Below, one piece after another: positions 13,893 to 14,974 of a stretch of DNA of 14,974 nt. Within the stretch, counting starts at the first letter, position 1; the number at the start of each line of letters is the position of its first letter. The position numbers and the translations under genes are program-made. The notes under the pieces are model-generated. The model made no database searches, was not told where the DNA came from, and saw only the letters and a list, made by a program, of their open reading frames with translations. Source of the stretch: Leadbetterella sp031420365 (GTDB lineage Bacteria > Bacteroidota > Bacteroidia > Cytophagales > Spirosomataceae); assembly GCA_031420365.1 (NCBI GenBank), contig JANOMP010000412.1, forward strand, positions 1-14,974, written 5' to 3'.

Positions 13893-14971
13893 GTCTTAAT
13901 CCTTGTTCTAATGGAATTTGGTTTCTGCTCGTTATTAAAATCCCAGCAATGGGAGAATGGGTGGAAGGTCTTAATCCTTGTTCTAATGGAATTTGGTTTC
14001 TGCTATTTAAGGATTTTGATCCAGAGGATGTATTCATATGTCTTAATCCTTATTCTACTGGAATTTGGTTTCTGCTTCTAAAAGAATGTGGCTGGATGGT
14101 AAATTGGGCTGGGAAGTCTTAATCCTTATACTACTGGAATTTGGTTTCTGCTAAACACAAGTATCGGGGTTACAAACCTCCCCCGCATTGTCTTAATCCT
14201 TATTCTACTGGAATTTGGTTTCTGCTTATTGCAATTAGATTTTATCTATCAAAGCCTTGCCAAGTCTTAATCCTTATTCTACTGGAATTTGGTTTCTGCT
14301 ATTTTTATAGAAAACACTCATGTGAAAACTGTGTTTAGTGTCTTAATCCTTATTCTACTGGAATTTGGTTTCTGCTAGCGTGGGCAAAAAAGTTTTAAGA
14401 AAAAAAGATAATGAAGTCTTAATCCTTATTCTACTGGAATTTGGTTTCTGCTGCGTAATCGAATATACGAAGGATTTAATGTATTTTTTGTCTTAATCCT
14501 TATTCTACTGGAATTTGGTTTCTGCTATTTGGATTTGACAGCACTGGCGACAAAGACCAAAAATGTCTTAATCCTTATTCTACTGGAATTTGGTTTCTGC
14601 TGGCAAATTTTTGACAACAGAAAGTCCAAACTTTCAAAAGTCTTAATCCTTATTCTACTGGAATTTGGTTTCTGCTCAGACGTAATTAAAAATGGAATGG
14701 TCTTTGATGTTAAGAGTCTTAATCCTTATTCTACTGGAATTTGGTTTCTGCTAAATGAAAAATTTAAATCAAGACGAATTAGGAATTTTGTCTTAATCCT
14801 TATTCTACTGGAATTTGGTTTCTGCTAAAGGTCAAAAGACCTATAAGGCTAAAAACATAAGTCTTAATCCTTATTCTACTGGAATTTGGTTTCTGCTAGT
14901 TATTTTAGTCTAATGAATGGATTTGAAAAAACATGTCTTAATCCTTATTCTACTGGAATTTGGTTTCTGCT
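13893..14971 (-). CRISPR. CRISPR array: 15 repeats of 37 bp, 14 full spacers, running off the right edge
   Basis: On the plus strand the repeat begins GTCTTAATCC and ends GGTTTCTGCT. Repeats start at 13893, 13968, 14040, 14116, 14190, 14264, 14340, 14416, 14490, 14565, 14640, 14716, 14790, 14861 and 14935. Spacers are all different and 34-39 bp long. Repeats 1 and 2 share two changes (TTGTTCTAATGG for TTATTCTACTGG), repeat 4 has one (TTATACTACT), and the other twelve are identical. Decay at the left end and the 3' end GGATTAAGAC of the complementary repeat (a plausible 8-nt handle, ATTAAGAC) suggest minus-strand transcription from a leader to the right. A short stem (ATTC/GAAT, with outer CC/GG) is possible. 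Variable 34-39 bp spacers fit type I or III better than type II-C. No cas gene is in view. Confidence 0.95.
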
Positions 14972-14974
14972 TTC

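Noticed and set aside
13871..14828. Frames with repeated LNPYSTGIWFLL or LILILLEFGFC peptides
   Set aside because: These are translations of CRISPR repeats in different frames, not a repeat protein. Period and spacer diversity are those of an array.

Overview
This AT-rich window looks like it comes from a member of the Bacteroidota, probably near the Cytophagales. The evidence is the house-keeping protein sequences (IleRS, KdtA, DUF2520 and TRIC proteins of Bacteroidota type), TAnnTTTG-type -7 promoter elements ahead of ileS and the tRNA, weak or absent Shine-Dalgarno sequences, and IS1380- and IS4-family transposases of Bacteroidota character. All identifications rest on recognising motifs; no searches were run.

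Layout. 1-634 is the C-terminal part of an IS1380-family transposase. 947-1942 is a LacI-family regulator with a CG-centred operator-like site upstream. 1943-2886 is a long, almost gene-free stretch ending in a 306-bp MITE-like element (2578-2883) that stops 4 bp from a lone parA paralogue (2887-3675, minus). 3712-5557 is a broken Ig-fold, fimbrial-chaperone-like gene on the minus strand. It is split by a decayed but precisely delimited IS4-family insertion (3998-5390, 19-bp terminal repeats, 10-bp target duplication). 5557-6354 is a DUF2520 oxidoreductase-like gene. 6599-7939 (kdtA/waaA, Kdo transfer to lipid A) and 7881-8486 (TRIC/UPF0126 channel) form an overlapping minus-strand pair. A perfect LacI-type palindrome sits at 6509-6522.

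8675-12604 encodes isoleucyl-tRNA synthetase and is the most striking gene here. Its reading frame contains, in frame, a 511-bp block (10405-10915) bounded by 35-nt imperfect inverted repeats and encoding a DUF559 (Vsr/PD-(D/E)XK-like) endonuclease domain. The block lies in the variable loop between the 'TPLPIW' strand and the 'DVWFDSG' segment of the synthetase. Both halves of the enzyme appear intact, so it looks like a mobile endonuclease domain carried as a tolerated insert in an essential enzyme.

12733-12806 is tRNA-Asp(GTC) with its own promoter and terminator. It is followed by a tandem 11-bp repeat and a tyrosine recombinase (about 13009-13892) that is cut off after the first catalytic Arg and the Lys. 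The cut falls exactly where a CRISPR array begins (13893-14971 and beyond: 15 repeats of 37 bp, 14 full spacers of 34-39 bp). Variant repeats at the left end and the likely 5' handle (ATTAAGAC on the minus strand) suggest that the array is read leftward, from a leader beyond the right edge. No cas gene lies in the window. The tRNA-integrase-array arrangement suggests a genomic island at tRNA-Asp whose integrase was destroyed when the CRISPR locus came to lie next to it.
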